In this document: positions 1-8,226 of the stretch, piece by piece
Layout of the letters: every line of letters begins with the position of its first letter
How positions within the stretch are numbered: the first letter of the stretch is position 1
NCBI GenBank assembly: GCA_034437515.1
Contig: DAOTTX010000309.1
Span: 1-37,386 of the forward strand
Reading direction: 5' to 3'
Length of the DNA stretch: 37,386 nucleotides
Origin: DAOTTX01 sp034437515
Lineage (GTDB): Bacteria > Chloroflexota > Anaerolineae > Aggregatilineales > Phototrophicaceae
The notes under the pieces: model-generated
What the model was told of the DNA's origin: nothing
What the model saw: only the letters and a program-made list of their open reading frames with translations
The model's database searches: none
Translations under genes and position numbers: made by a program

Positions 1-2
1 AG

Positions 3-1646
3 CTAATCCGGGATAGAAAGTAGTTTGTGGGCGTATTCATAGGCTTGCGTGGTGGCGCTGAAATAAACCTCATCGGCGTCGAACAGGTTATCCTCGCCGA
101 ATGCCTGGATAACGCCCGTCCGTTCGAGTTCGCGGCGCATCTGCGGGGAGATGCCGGTGAGCAGCAAGCACCCGCCGTTATTTCGCAGGGTATCACCATA
201 ACGTAACAGGAAGCGCAGCGCCGTGCTGCCCAGATGATCGTGTTCGCGCATCCGTAAGATCACCACCGTGCCATGACCGGATGCAGGGTTAGGGAGCAAT
301 GTCTCCAGTTTTTTGACCGCCGCAAAGTACAGATGCCCGTGTATAGCGACGATCACCACATCATCGTTGGGGAGCTGTGCTGGTACCGGTACCGAGCGGT
401 AACGGTTGTCATCGGTGGGGATAAGCCGTTCGATCTGCATGTTTTCCGACGCGGTGTAAAGGTACAACGCCAGCGATAAGATCACACCGACGTAAATGCT
501 GTATTCCAGCGGCAAAAACAGCGTTGCGAGGAAGGTAGCGACCATCGCGGCGCGGGGTGCCCAGCCGACCCGCCACACTAGCTTGATCTGATCCAGCCGG
601 ATGAGGCTGACCGCCGCCACGAACAGATGCGCGGCGAGCGCGGCGAGTGTCACCTGCTCGATGAGACCGCCCGCCAGCAGTAAGAACACCGCCACAAACA
701 CCCCGGCGAACACGTTCGCCAGGCGCGTGCGTGCGCCGGATTTAATGTTCACCGCCGTGCGCGAGAGCGACCCGCAGGCGGGCATACTCTGGAAGACACC
801 CCCGGCGAGGTTCGCCAACCCCATACCGATGAAATCACGCGAGGTGTTCGGTGGGGTGCCGTCCGGTTCGGGGATGCTGTTGGTGATCGCCGCACTTTGT
901 ACGGAGCCGAGCACCGCCATCGCCAGTGCCGCCGTCGCCAGTTCAGGCGCGAGCGAAATTTCCGGCATCACGGGCATGGGTAGGCCGCTGGATACTTCGG
1001 AGATCGACGCGACCAGCGCGACCGCATCCCATTCCAACAGTTTGACCAGTACCGTTGTCATCATGATGGCGACCAACGTAGCGACGTAACGCAGACGGGT
1101 GTATTCCATCCCGTAGATGATCGCCATCGCCAGCAGACCGATCACCAATGTGTTGATGTGCGTCTGGTCGAAGTGCAGCAGCCAGTCAAAGAAGCGCAGC
1201 GTGGTGTTCGCGCCGGTGGCCTCCTCGTAGCCGTTGAGGTGGCCCATCTGCCCGAAGATAATGAGCAGACCCGCACCGGTGATGAAGCCGGTCATCACCG
1301 CGTTGGAGACAAACCGCACCAGAAAGCCCAACCGCAGCACACCGAACAACAGCATAAACACACCGACCAGAAATGTCAGCATGAACAACCGCTCGAACTC
1401 CGCCGCGCCGTCGAACCCGGCTAGCGAACTGGCGACCACCAGCGACAGCGCATTGGTCGGCCCGACGGTCATATAGGTCGATCTGCCGGTCAGCGCGGCG
1501 ATGATCGTCGCTGCGAAGGCCGTGTAGATACCGTAGACCGGATTGACCCCGGCGATGAGCGCAAAGCCCATCGCCTGTGGCATCCCAGCGACCGCACCGG
1601 TCAACCCGGCGACGGCATCGTTACGCAGCTTTTTCAACGTCGTCAC
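3..1646 (-). CDS. SulP-family anion transporter with C-terminal STAS domain
   Basis: This 547-residue inner-membrane protein is a SulP (SLC26-type) permease, a family that moves sulfate, bicarbonate or related anions with H+ or Na+. The first ~400 residues are a run of hydrophobic helices opening with the typical SulP segment containing GVNPVYGIYTA. The last ~130 residues form a STAS domain, and DHLGST at about 470-475 matches the loop that carries the regulatory Ser/Thr in anti-sigma-antagonist folds. The start is GTG at 1646. Its GTGA overlaps the TGA stop of the upstream metalloprotease gene by 4 nt, so it is probably translated by coupling. Length is normal for the family. The substrate cannot be told from the sequence; no carbonic anhydrase or sulfate-assimilation gene lies nearby. 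Confidence 0.9.
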   Translation of the reverse strand: MTTLKKLRNDAVAGLTGAVAGMPQAMGFALIAGVNPVYGIYTAFAATIIAALTGRSTYMTVGPTNALSLVVASSLAGFDGAAEFERLFMLTFLVGVFMLLFGVLRLGFLVRFVSNAVMTGFITGAGLLIIFGQMGHLNGYEEATGANTTLRFFDWLLHFDQTHINTLVIGLLAMAIIYGMEYTRLRYVATLVAIMMTTVLVKLLEWDAVALVASISEVSSGLPMPVMPEISLAPELATAALAMAVLGSVQSAAITNSIPEPDGTPPNTSRDFIGMGLANLAGGVFQSMPACGSLSRTAVNIKSGARTRLANVFAGVFVAVFLLLAGGLIEQVTLAALAAHLFVAAVSLIRLDQIKLVWRVGWAPRAAMVATFLATLFLPLEYSIYVGVILSLALYLYTASENMQIERLIPTDDNRYRSVPVPAQLPNDDVVIVAIHGHLYFAAVKKLETLLPNPASGHGTVVILRMREHDHLGSTALRFLLRYGDTLRNNGGCLLLTGISPQMRRELERTGVIQAFGEDNLFDADEVYFSATTQAYEYAHKLLSIPD

Positions 1647-3550
1647 TCCAATGGCAAGAAGTTTGTCGCATCCAATAATAGAGCATTCTGATTAAGCGCG
1701 GTGCCGGTGGTCGGCTGTACGTCGATTGTGTATTCCTGATAGGTGCAGGCGGTTATGTCATCGTCGTAGGCCGGGTTGAACACCAGCAGATAGACGTGTT
1801 CGGCGTCGGTCACCTCGACCAGCCCGCTGTTATCTAACGGCACAGCAGACGCCGCTTCACCTTCGACCAGCACGGCCCACAACTGCAACTCGCCTGTGCT
1901 GTTGGGGCGGATGCGATATGTGCCGGTGTCCAGGTCGAGCGCGAAATAGTTCGCGCCGAGTTCCTGCACACCCTGCCCGACCGGTGACCACATGCCGGGG
2001 CTGGTGATGGTTTGCTCCAACCAGACGGTCTGGTCTTCGAATATTTCTGCCAGCGCATAATCACGCACCAGGTTACGCAGGTGATAGCCCGCGACCGCTG
2101 CCGGAACGTCGCTTTCGTAAGCGGCGAGGGTCTTTACCAGCGGATGCCAGTTATCAAATATGGCGACATTTTCCCACAGTTCAAAGATGATTTCTTCGCC
2201 ATATTGCTGCGTCAACGAGTCGATGAACAGCCACGCACCATAAACCAGCAAACCACCGCCGAGGTCGGCATCGCCATCCGCACCCAGGCACACCTCAGGG
2301 TAGGTGAACACACTTTCAATATAAATATCCGCTTCCTGTGAGTCAGGGAAGGTCTGCGTTTCCATCCATGAGGCGGTCGCTTCCAGGTACCACAGATGCG
2401 GCTCATCGAAGTCGTAGGCGAATTGCACCGCATGGTGGAACTCATGAGCGGCGGTCGCCAGCAGCGCCCCTTCTGGATCATCGAAGGCGGTGTAGTCGTT
2501 ATCCAGCACGATGTAACTCGCGGTCGTGCGTTCCTCGACGTTGGGTGTCGCCGGATTATCGAAGACGGGCGGCTCCGGCACGGTCAGGCCATAGTCGCCC
2601 CGGTTGCGGTCAATATCCAGCAAATAGATGTCAAAACGATCATCCCCGCCGACCACGCCGTCCGTCAACGGAGAGCGCCAGCCGATTTCCTCAATTTGGA
2701 TGCGGTAGACCGCCTCCATCGCCTCCGCGACCAGCAGCAGATATTCATCGGTGACGGCATCGCGCCCTTGCTGCGTGTAGTGGATGCGGAAATGCTGGGT
2801 ATCGAAGAACAACGGCTCTCCGCTGAATTGTTCGCGCAGTACGACCGGCAGGTCGCCCGGTGCGTAGGTCGTCACTTCCAGCCGATAGTCCCCGGCGGTT
2901 GCAGGATAGTTGGACATGACGACGAAGTAGTTCCCGCCGGCTTCTGACAGGTAAACGATGGTCGAGTTTGTGTCTTCGGTGTAGCGGTCGTCATTTTCCG
3001 CGATGATCTGCTGGTTTGCGTCTAACAGGAACAGGTAGGGGTCGAGGGTTTCATCACCGATCGCGTCCGCCTGTGCAATCACCGACTCACCGGCTGCCAG
3101 CGTGACCGGGTAACGGGCGTCGTCACGGTCATCACTCATGAATCCGGTGTGAACCTCGTCGGGCGGTTGTATGACAGCTTCGATCACTTCAGGCACATTA
3201 ACCATGATGGTCAGCTCAAAGTCGCCGGCGGTGCCAGGTTGTTTGGTCACACGCACCACATAGCGCCCGTCCTGCTCGATGACATAACTCAGCGATGCCT
3301 CAAGGATGCCGATCCCGGCGTCATCGTTGGTTGCCAGCACCGTGCCGTCTTCGGTCTCTAACGTCAGTGCCGGGTCAAGGTCACCGCTGATGATGGCGGC
3401 GTAGGCGTTAAAGACCTCGCCGCGCTGCAAGGTAAAGGTGTAAACCGCTTCCGGCTGGTTGGTGCCTAGGAAGCCGGTGAATTGTTTTTCCTGCGCGTTG
3501 ACTGCGAGCACGCTCAAGCAGAACAACAAACACACAAGTATGCGTCTCAT
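1643..3550 (-). CDS. Secreted HExxH metalloprotease with pre-peptidase-like beta domains
   Basis: A secreted protein of 635 residues. A signal peptide spans about 1-20 (MRRILVCLLF start, ending near VNAQ). Two beta-sandwich repeats at about 22-118 and 130-230 look like PPC-type pre-peptidase domains, each with an aspartate-rich ATNDDAG/AENDDRY-like turn. The catalytic region follows: HEFHH at 369-373 with a third likely ligand, Glu390, in WYLEATASWME, the gluzincin pattern seen in hyicolysin-like and MXAN_6640-like peptidases. A beta-rich tail completes it. The ATG at 3550 is preferred over upstream in-frame ATGs (3577, 3613): it begins the signal peptide and has AAAGAGGA about 9 nt upstream, while the others sit at or before the predicted promoter. 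It probably digests extracellular protein; the family assignment beyond metalloprotease is tentative. Confidence 0.8.
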   Translation of the reverse strand: MRRILVCLLFCLSVLAVNAQEKQFTGFLGTNQPEAVYTFTLQRGEVFNAYAAIISGDLDPALTLETEDGTVLATNDDAGIGILEASLSYVIEQDGRYVVRVTKQPGTAGDFELTIMVNVPEVIEAVIQPPDEVHTGFMSDDRDDARYPVTLAAGESVIAQADAIGDETLDPYLFLLDANQQIIAENDDRYTEDTNSTIVYLSEAGGNYFVVMSNYPATAGDYRLEVTTYAPGDLPVVLREQFSGEPLFFDTQHFRIHYTQQGRDAVTDEYLLLVAEAMEAVYRIQIEEIGWRSPLTDGVVGGDDRFDIYLLDIDRNRGDYGLTVPEPPVFDNPATPNVEERTTASYIVLDNDYTAFDDPEGALLATAAHEFHHAVQFAYDFDEPHLWYLEATASWMETQTFPDSQEADIYIESVFTYPEVCLGADGDADLGGGLLVYGAWLFIDSLTQQYGEEIIFELWENVAIFDNWHPLVKTLAAYESDVPAAVAGYHLRNLVRDYALAEIFEDQTVWLEQTITSPGMWSPVGQGVQELGANYFALDLDTGTYRIRPNSTGELQLWAVLVEGEAASAVPLDNSGLVEVTDAEHVYLLVFNPAYDDDITACTYQEYTIDVQPTTGTALNQNALLLDATNFLPLE

Positions 3551-3583
3551 CAACAAAAATCCTCTTTGAGTGGTCATTTCCCT

Positions 3584-3613
3584 TCTATAGTAGCAGAACT
3601 GGTGTCGGTTCAA
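3584..3613 (-). promoter_or_regulatory. Candidate sigma70-type promoter for the metalloprotease-SulP operon
   Basis: On the minus strand TTGAAC (3608-3613) is followed after 18 nt by TATAGA (3584-3589). Each hexamer matches 4 of 6 consensus bases. Transcription would begin near 3577, which leaves a short leader holding the AAAGAGGA ribosome site before the ATG at 3550. Confidence 0.35.
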
Positions 3614-3665
3614 CTAATGAGGATTTACACTTGGCATTTATCGGCAATGTGGGCGACAATGGACG

Positions 3666-3671
3666 TATAAT
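3666..3671 (+). promoter_or_regulatory. Candidate -10 box for the BON-domain gene
   Basis: A perfect TATAAT lies 28 nt before the ATG at 3699. No good -35 hexamer is present at 16-18 nt. The ribosome site AGGTGA lies just before the start codon. Confidence 0.35.
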
Positions 3672-3698
3672 CAGTCATTCAAAACGACAGGTGAAATC

Positions 3699-4118
3699 AT
3701 GGCAGAGACACCACAAATACCCGCCACACGCGCCGACGCGGAGATCGAAGCTGACATCGAAGATATTTACACGACGTACCCCCCGCTGATGCACGATCAT
3801 CGCAACATCAAGGTCGCGGTCGAAGACGGCATCGTCACCATACGCGGTTACGTCAAAGCACAGCCTACCCACATCTACTTTATGAACAAGCTCAAGCATG
3901 TGCGTGGGGTGAACGCCTTCAACACCGATAAATTTCACAACGACGAGGTGATTCGTCTCGACGTTGGGCAGGTGATCCCGGTTGGGGTGTATGTGCTGGT
4001 CGAATACGGCTCGGTTATTCTCTCCGGCAAGCTACCGGAGGACGTCGAAGTCAGTGATCTTGTCAAGAAGGTCGGTCTGGTGGACGGTGTGCGCCGGGTG
4101 CTGACCAGGTTTAGTTAA
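3699..4118 (+). CDS. BON-domain protein (tandem BON)
   Basis: A 139-residue soluble protein with two BON-like alpha/beta units. The first (about 15-75) contains IKVAVEDGIVTIRGYV, the classic BON strand pair, and the second (about 78-138) contains GVYVLVEYGSVILSGKLP followed by DGVRRV. BON domains bind membranes or phospholipid and occur in stress proteins such as OsmY. There is no signal peptide, so it probably acts in the cytoplasm or at the inner face of the membrane. It converges on lspA, and the two stop codons overlap within 4115-4118. Its exact partner is unknown. Confidence 0.8.
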   Translation: MAETPQIPATRADAEIEADIEDIYTTYPPLMHDHRNIKVAVEDGIVTIRGYVKAQPTHIYFMNKLKHVRGVNAFNTDKFHNDEVIRLDVGQVIPVGVYVLVEYGSVILSGKLPEDVEVSDLVKKVGLVDGVRRVLTRFS

Positions 4119-4639
4119 TCGGGGTCGCTGGCGTGTTCGTCCTGCTGCGCTTCTTCGAGCTTTTCCAGCCGCCAGGAGTCGTAGAACATAATCAACACAC
4201 CGAATACGATCAAATGATCGGCAATATTGGAAACGTTAGAAATATCCAGCGCGGGCAGGCGGTAGTGGATGAAATCGACCACATAGCCGTGTTGCAGGCG
4301 GTCGATGGCGTTGCCTAACGCCCCGGCGACCACCATACCGACCGCGAGGCGCGTCGGGTCACCGGCATCGGGGATGCTTCGGTAAAAGAACAACATGCCG
4401 ATCACGACGATCACCGCGATCACTAAAAAGACGTTGCTGGCTTGTGGGAAGATGCCAAAGGCCGCGCCGGAGTTATAACTCAGCGTGATCTGAAAATAGG
4501 GGACAAGCGCGGAGATTGGGCGAATCGTTTCGCCTTCAAACATGTTATCTAGCGCGGCCTGCTTGCTGACCAGATCCAACGCCAGCAACCCGGCGATTAA
4601 AGCCAGCACCAACAACCAGCGGCGTCTTGTTTGTGTCAT
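4115..4639 (-). CDS. lspA: Lipoprotein signal peptidase (signal peptidase II)
   Basis: LspA cleaves the signal peptide from diacylglyceryl-modified prolipoproteins in the inner membrane. The 174-residue product has four hydrophobic segments and the full family signature: DLVSK at 22-26, NSGAAFG at 56-62, GNAIDR at 109-114 with catalytic Asp113, and NIAD at 138-141 with catalytic Asp141. The C-terminus is a charged cytoplasmic tail. The ATG at 4639 is chosen because it starts the first membrane helix. An in-frame start at 4708 would add an unrelated 23-residue basic leader encoded over the small upstream ORF. It follows that ORF by 7 nt and shares its stop region with the convergent BON gene. 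Confidence 0.93.
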   Translation of the reverse strand: MTQTRRRWLLVLALIAGLLALDLVSKQAALDNMFEGETIRPISALVPYFQITLSYNSGAAFGIFPQASNVFLVIAVIVVIGMLFFYRSIPDAGDPTRLAVGMVVAGALGNAIDRLQHGYVVDFIHYRLPALDISNVSNIADHLIVFGVLIMFYDSWRLEKLEEAQQDEHASDPD

Positions 4640-4646
4640 ACGTTGC

Positions 4647-4784
4647 CTATTCTTTGTTTTGCTTGCGGATGGAATGCGGGATCGACCGGTCCGAGATCCA
4701 TATGGCATACGGGGCCATCACCCGCGCGGCAAGGCTCAGCAGCACACCGACAATCACTGAGAGGACTTGAAGCGCGACCTGCAT
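4647..4784 (-). CDS. Small membrane protein of 45 residues (hypothetical)
   Basis: A short ORF fills the space between the EEP-fold gene and lspA almost exactly. Its ATG (4784) lies 2 nt after the TAA of the upstream gene and its TAG lies 7 nt before the lspA ATG. The product starts MQVALQVLSV and holds one hydrophobic segment (about 4-31, ending in APYAIWI). A short charged tail (SDRSIPHSIRKQNKE) follows, consistent with a single-pass membrane peptide. The ribosome site is weak (GAAGA), as expected for coupled translation. No homology is recognised. The tight spacing on both sides is the main support; chance remains possible. Confidence 0.55.
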   Translation of the reverse strand: MQVALQVLSVIVGVLLSLAARVMAPYAIWISDRSIPHSIRKQNKE

Positions 4785-4786
4785 AC

Positions 4787-5875
4787 TTAGTCTTCGTTAT
4801 CTGTCGTGGTGGGGCGCTGTTGCAGTGTGGCGATGACCGGCAGATGATCGCTGCCGAACTCCGGGCCGATGCCGGCATCTATGGCGCGGAACGCATCGCG
4901 GTCGTACCAGACATAATCCAGGCGCAGCAACGGCGGGATGAAGTCAAACAGACGATCTACAGGCCAGGACGCGCCCAGGCCGCTACTTGCCACGCGGAAG
5001 CTGTCTTGCATCTCGACGGCAAGCGAACTATAGATAATCGAGTGTTGGCTGGTGTTGAAGTCCCCGCCGACGATGTAAGGCAGTGTTTCCGTTTCGATCA
5101 CGTCTAAAAATGCTTTGATCTGTTCGTTGCGGTTTTCCTCGTCGTAGCGCAGCAGCAGGTTAAACCAATCGCTGCCGGTGTTGAGGTCGATGTGTGGTTC
5201 CGACTGGAACGGCCACGCCAGATGCACATTGTACAGCGCGATCTGCTGGTCGTTGACCGTGACCGTCGCTCGCTGCCACTGTGCTTCACTCTCGACCGAC
5301 TCCAGCGGAAAACGTGAGAGCGTCATCCGGCGCAAGCCTTCGTACTGCGCGCCAGATTGCATCTCCTGATAGGGATAGCGATCTTCTAACGCGATGATGC
5401 CGGTGTCGATGTATTCAGCCGGTGTTTCTTGCAGGAAGAGCACATCAACGTCGTTGTCAGCCAGCCATAGGCTGAACGTATCGAGGTTTTCGGAAAACTC
5501 GCCCCGCGCCGCTTCGACGTTGAAGGTCGCTACCGTGACGGTGGGCGCATCGGTGGAGTCTATATCCGGCGGTTGGAAGAACGGCCCGAACCAGATCACC
5601 GCCAGCAGGGCGACTAACCCCAACCGCGCCAGCATCCGCCAGCGACCGGCGAGCAGCGTCAACGGGATCAAGACGATCAGAGGTGTGAAGGTGTAGATGG
5701 TAAAGGCATTCAGCAGCGCCAGCCACCAGAAGTCACTACCGAGGACCAACCGCAGCAGCAGGTAAACAATCATGAAGAGCAGATACAACCAGGAGGAAAA
5801 CAGAATTATCTGGACGAGACACCCCGGCTGCTGCTCATAAGTTGATGATGTATCGTAGTCAGTTGATGTAATCAT
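4787..5875 (-). CDS. Membrane-anchored endonuclease/exonuclease/phosphatase-family protein
   Basis: The 362-residue product has three N-terminal membrane helices (about 22-46, 50-76, 82-100) and then an EEP-fold catalytic domain (about 113-352). The motifs are complete: TFNV with Asn119, FLQET with Glu150, YNVHLAW with His218, GGDFN with Asp272/Asn274, RLDYVW with Asp320, and GSDHLPV with Asp343/His344. These are the metal and phosphodiester-cleaving residues of the DNase I/APE1/sphingomyelinase superfamily. The membrane anchor resembles YafD-like proteins and places the domain outside the membrane or at its surface. The substrate could be nucleic acid, phospholipid or a soluble phosphoester. 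It is the first gene of a probable three-gene run ending in lspA. Confidence 0.85.
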   Translation of the reverse strand: MITSTDYDTSSTYEQQPGCLVQIILFSSWLYLLFMIVYLLLRLVLGSDFWWLALLNAFTIYTFTPLIVLIPLTLLAGRWRMLARLGLVALLAVIWFGPFFQPPDIDSTDAPTVTVATFNVEAARGEFSENLDTFSLWLADNDVDVLFLQETPAEYIDTGIIALEDRYPYQEMQSGAQYEGLRRMTLSRFPLESVESEAQWQRATVTVNDQQIALYNVHLAWPFQSEPHIDLNTGSDWFNLLLRYDEENRNEQIKAFLDVIETETLPYIVGGDFNTSQHSIIYSSLAVEMQDSFRVASSGLGASWPVDRLFDFIPPLLRLDYVWYDRDAFRAIDAGIGPEFGSDHLPVIATLQQRPTTTDNED

Positions 5876-6014
5876 GACATCATCTTAGCGAACACATCCC
5901 GCACACGAAAGACTCAATGGGGGCGAATCTGAGAATTGTTTCACGATTAGTCGAATATACTCAAGCGTAGGCCGAAAGTCGAGCAACCATCACGTATTCT
6001 TCATCTATCTGCGT

Positions 6015-6020
6015 TATGAT
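6015..6020 (+). promoter_or_regulatory. Candidate -10 box for the SH3/CARDB protein gene
   Basis: TATGAT lies 34 nt before the ATG at 6055 in the 179-bp divergent gap. No convincing -35 hexamer lies at the right distance. The leader ends in a strong TAGGAGGA ribosome site. Confidence 0.3.
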
Positions 6021-6054
6021 AGGGACAATACAGAGTCTATTTTAGGAGGATTCA

Positions 6055-7284
6055 ATGCACCGTAAATTACTTTTGTTAGGGACATTGGTGTTTCTGTTGG
6101 TGGCGGCTTTCGCCAGCGCCCAGGAAATCACCCCCACAGACCAGACTGACATCGACATTGACGCCAATATCACCTGGCCCCCGCCTGTTTATACCCTGCG
6201 TGGCGAAGTTGATATTCGTGGCTCCGCCAACGTGCCCGGTTTGACCAACTACTTCATCGAGTTCCGTCCGCTGGAAACCGAAGATGCTGAGATGACCCAG
6301 ACCGGCGAAGGCACAGACGCGACGCCGGAAGCGACGGACGAAGACGACGAGGTAGAACGGCCCTGGTTCCCGGTCACGCTGCCTAGCAACGAAACCGTCA
6401 GTGATGACGTGCTGGGGACATGGAACACCGAAACCACCAACGACGGCCTCTACGAGATTCGCCTGACCATCAACGTCAGCGGCGAAGCCCCGGCTTACTT
6501 TGAGGTGCGTCCACTGCGCGTGGAGAACAACCCGCCGGAGTTCGTGATGGTGCCGGATGAAGAAGACGAAGAGGAAGCGGAGATCGTGCCAACACAGCCC
6601 GCCCGCCCGACGCTGGCAGCCTCACCGACGCCGTTTGACGACACCCCGACCGCGACCGCTATCACCAACGCTAATGTCCGCGAAGGTGACAGTACCGACT
6701 ATCCCCCGGTGAGCAGCCTGCGAGCGGGTGAGAGCGCCCGTGTGCTCGGCATCAGCAGCAGTGGTACCGGCTGGTACTACATTGATGTAGACGGTGAGCG
6801 CGGCTTTATCTCGCCGAGTGTGGTGGAAGTCTCCGGTGACATTGACGACCTGAGCTTCATCAACCCGCCACCGCCGCCTTTCACCCCGACGCCGACGCCG
6901 ACGAACACCCCAATTGCAACCGGCAATCTGTCAGGCTCAGCGCCTTCGCTCACCCCGGCGCAACCGGTTTGTAACCAGCAGTTTGAGGTATTGGTGAACA
7001 TCACCAACGCGGGCAGCACCGCGACCGCCAACGGCGCAACCGTGCTGATTCAAGACATCTATACCGGCAACGGACAGGTGCAGAGTTCGTTCACGCGCAC
7101 CATCCCAGTGCTGCAACCCGGTGAGAACTTTGTGGTCGGCGGCCCGTTGACTATCGGGACGTTCTTCAATGAGGAACACCGGATCGTCGTCACCATCGAC
7201 TCGACTAACGCCGTCGCGGAGACGAACGAGAACGACAACATCCTCACCACGACGTACACACTGGCACAGGGCAGCTGCGGCTAA
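6055..7284 (+). CDS. Secreted SH3-like and CARDB domain protein
   Basis: A 409-residue exported protein with a signal peptide at about 1-22 (ending FASAQ). The N-terminal beta region (about 30-165) is interrupted by an acidic, Thr-rich stretch. A second acidic/Thr-Pro linker leads to a bacterial SH3-like domain (about 198-262: NANVREGDSTDYPPV then GWYYIDVDGERGFIS). A TPTPTPTNTP linker follows, then a CARDB-type Ig-like domain (about 298-405) with FEVLVNITNAG and AETNENDN. SH3b and CARDB modules usually bind cell-wall or surface partners; no catalytic site is seen. The ribosome site TAGGAGGA lies 7 nt from the ATG. It stands alone between divergent and co-directional neighbours. Confidence 0.8.
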   Translation: MHRKLLLLGTLVFLLVAAFASAQEITPTDQTDIDIDANITWPPPVYTLRGEVDIRGSANVPGLTNYFIEFRPLETEDAEMTQTGEGTDATPEATDEDDEVERPWFPVTLPSNETVSDDVLGTWNTETTNDGLYEIRLTINVSGEAPAYFEVRPLRVENNPPEFVMVPDEEDEEEAEIVPTQPARPTLAASPTPFDDTPTATAITNANVREGDSTDYPPVSSLRAGESARVLGISSSGTGWYYIDVDGERGFISPSVVEVSGDIDDLSFINPPPPPFTPTPTPTNTPIATGNLSGSAPSLTPAQPVCNQQFEVLVNITNAGSTATANGATVLIQDIYTGNGQVQSSFTRTIPVLQPGENFVVGGPLTIGTFFNEEHRIVVTIDSTNAVAETNENDNILTTTYTLAQGSCG

Positions 7285-7291
7285 CGTGTTC

Positions 7292-7377
7292 AGGCTACAC
7301 CCCCTCCGTCTCGACTACGTCGAGCCACCTCCCCCAATCCGCTGTGCGACTGCGTCGCACGCTATGGGGGAGGCTAC
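7292..7377. repeat. C/G-rich nested-hairpin intergenic repeat, copy 1
   Basis: The element begins with CCCCCTCCG (7300-7308). It holds hairpin CTCGAC-TAC-GTCGAG (7310-7324), and an outer stem CCTCCCCCA (7328-7336)/TGGGGGAGG (7365-7373). The outer stem encloses a perfect hairpin GTGCGAC-TGC-GTCGCAC (7344-7360). The 7-mer AGGCTAC occurs at both ends (7292-7298 and 7371-7377). Related architecture recurs at 19431-19503 and 37300-37378. It lies in the 261-bp gap after the SH3/CARDB gene and may also end its transcript. Confidence 0.65.
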
Positions 7378-7501
7378 CTTGATGCGAGTTCAGGACATCG
7401 TAGGGGCTGGATGCTTGACGATTGACAATTCAACTGGATAAGGTGACAAGCTACGGTTCACAAAGGGACGGAATTTTTCCCGTCCACCATACTCAGGCAG
7501 G

Positions 7502-7527
7502 TACAGCTAGATACGTTGTACCGCTAG
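7502..7527 (+). promoter_or_regulatory. Direct repeat upstream of the flavin-reductase-like gene
   Basis: TACAGCTAG (7502-7510) and TACCGCTAG (7519-7527) form an 8-of-9 direct repeat with a 17-nt period, ending 18 nt before the ATG. GGTACA (7500-7505) and TGTACC (7517-7522) also form a 6-bp inverted pair. It could be an operator or a leader hairpin; the call rests on pattern alone. Confidence 0.25.
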
Positions 7528-7545
7528 TTTATGTAAAGGAAAGTC

Positions 7546-8172
7546 ATGGAACGCAACGCCGACACGATCCCGCAGAAGTCGATGTACAAGCTGCTGACTG
7601 GATCCATTCTCCCCCGGCCTATCGGGTGGATTTCCACGATAGACGCCGAAGGTGCGCCCAATCTCGCACCCTATTCGTTTTTCAACGCGATTGGTTCTAA
7701 CCCGCCGCATGTGCTGTTCTGCCCCAACGTGCGCGGGGCCGATCAAAGCGAGAAGGACACACTGCAAAACGTCCGGGTGACGGGTGAATTCGTCGTCAAC
7801 ATTGTCACCGAGGCGCTGGCGGAAGCGATGAACGCCACCTCCGCCGAACTCCCCGCCGGGGTGAACGAATTCGAGGCGGCAGGGTTGAAGGCCGCGCCCT
7901 CGGTGGTGGTCAAGCCGCCGCGCGTGGCGGAAAGTCCCGTTCACTTTGAATGCACGCTCACGCAGATCGTTGATCTCAACGCTGGCGGGCCGGGCGGCGG
8001 TTATGTCGTCATCGGGCGGGTGGTGCATGTGCATGTCGATGATGCCGTGCTGATAGGCGAGGATAAGATCAACCTTGCGACACTTCAGCCGATCGGTCGC
8101 CTCGCTGGGATGTCTTACACTCGTGTCACTGACCTGTTCGACCTGACGCGCCCACCCTCTGAGATCAAATAG
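7546..8172 (+). CDS. Flavin reductase-like (DIM6/NTAB) FMN-binding protein
   Basis: A 208-residue cytoplasmic protein of the flavin-reductase-like split-barrel family, which binds FMN and often supplies reduced flavin or acts as an oxidoreductase. The N-terminus carries the family signature: LTGSILPRPIGWIST, then NLAPYSFFNAIGSNPP, then VRVTGEFVVNIV. The C-terminal half includes PVHFECTL and GRVVHVHVDD. Length is usual. AAAGGAAAG sits 3 nt before the ATG. It is monocistronic and converges on fbaB. The partner monooxygenase or substrate cannot be inferred; it is well separated from the P450 gene. Confidence 0.85.
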   Translation: MERNADTIPQKSMYKLLTGSILPRPIGWISTIDAEGAPNLAPYSFFNAIGSNPPHVLFCPNVRGADQSEKDTLQNVRVTGEFVVNIVTEALAEAMNATSAELPAGVNEFEAAGLKAAPSVVVKPPRVAESPVHFECTLTQIVDLNAGGPGGGYVVIGRVVHVHVDDAVLIGEDKINLATLQPIGRLAGMSYTRVTDLFDLTRPPSEIK

Positions 8173-8185
8173 CATAGAATCAAAA

Positions 8186-8205
8186 ACGGGGCCGGCTGGC
8201 CCCGT
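8186..8205 (-). terminator. Rho-independent terminator of fbaB
   Basis: A perfect 8-bp stem ACGGGGCC/GGCCCCGT closes a 4-nt loop. On the minus strand it is followed directly by a T run (TTTTT, plus positions 8182-8186), 22 nt after the fbaB stop. It lies between the two convergent genes and may also weakly affect the flavin-reductase transcript. Confidence 0.75.
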
Positions 8206-8226
8206 CCACATTGTATACCGTCGTCG

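Noticed and set aside
7507..8211. Long open frame antisense to the flavin-reductase-like gene
   Set aside because: The plus-strand frame has a good family signature and ribosome site; the antisense product is His/Arg-rich with no recognisable fold.
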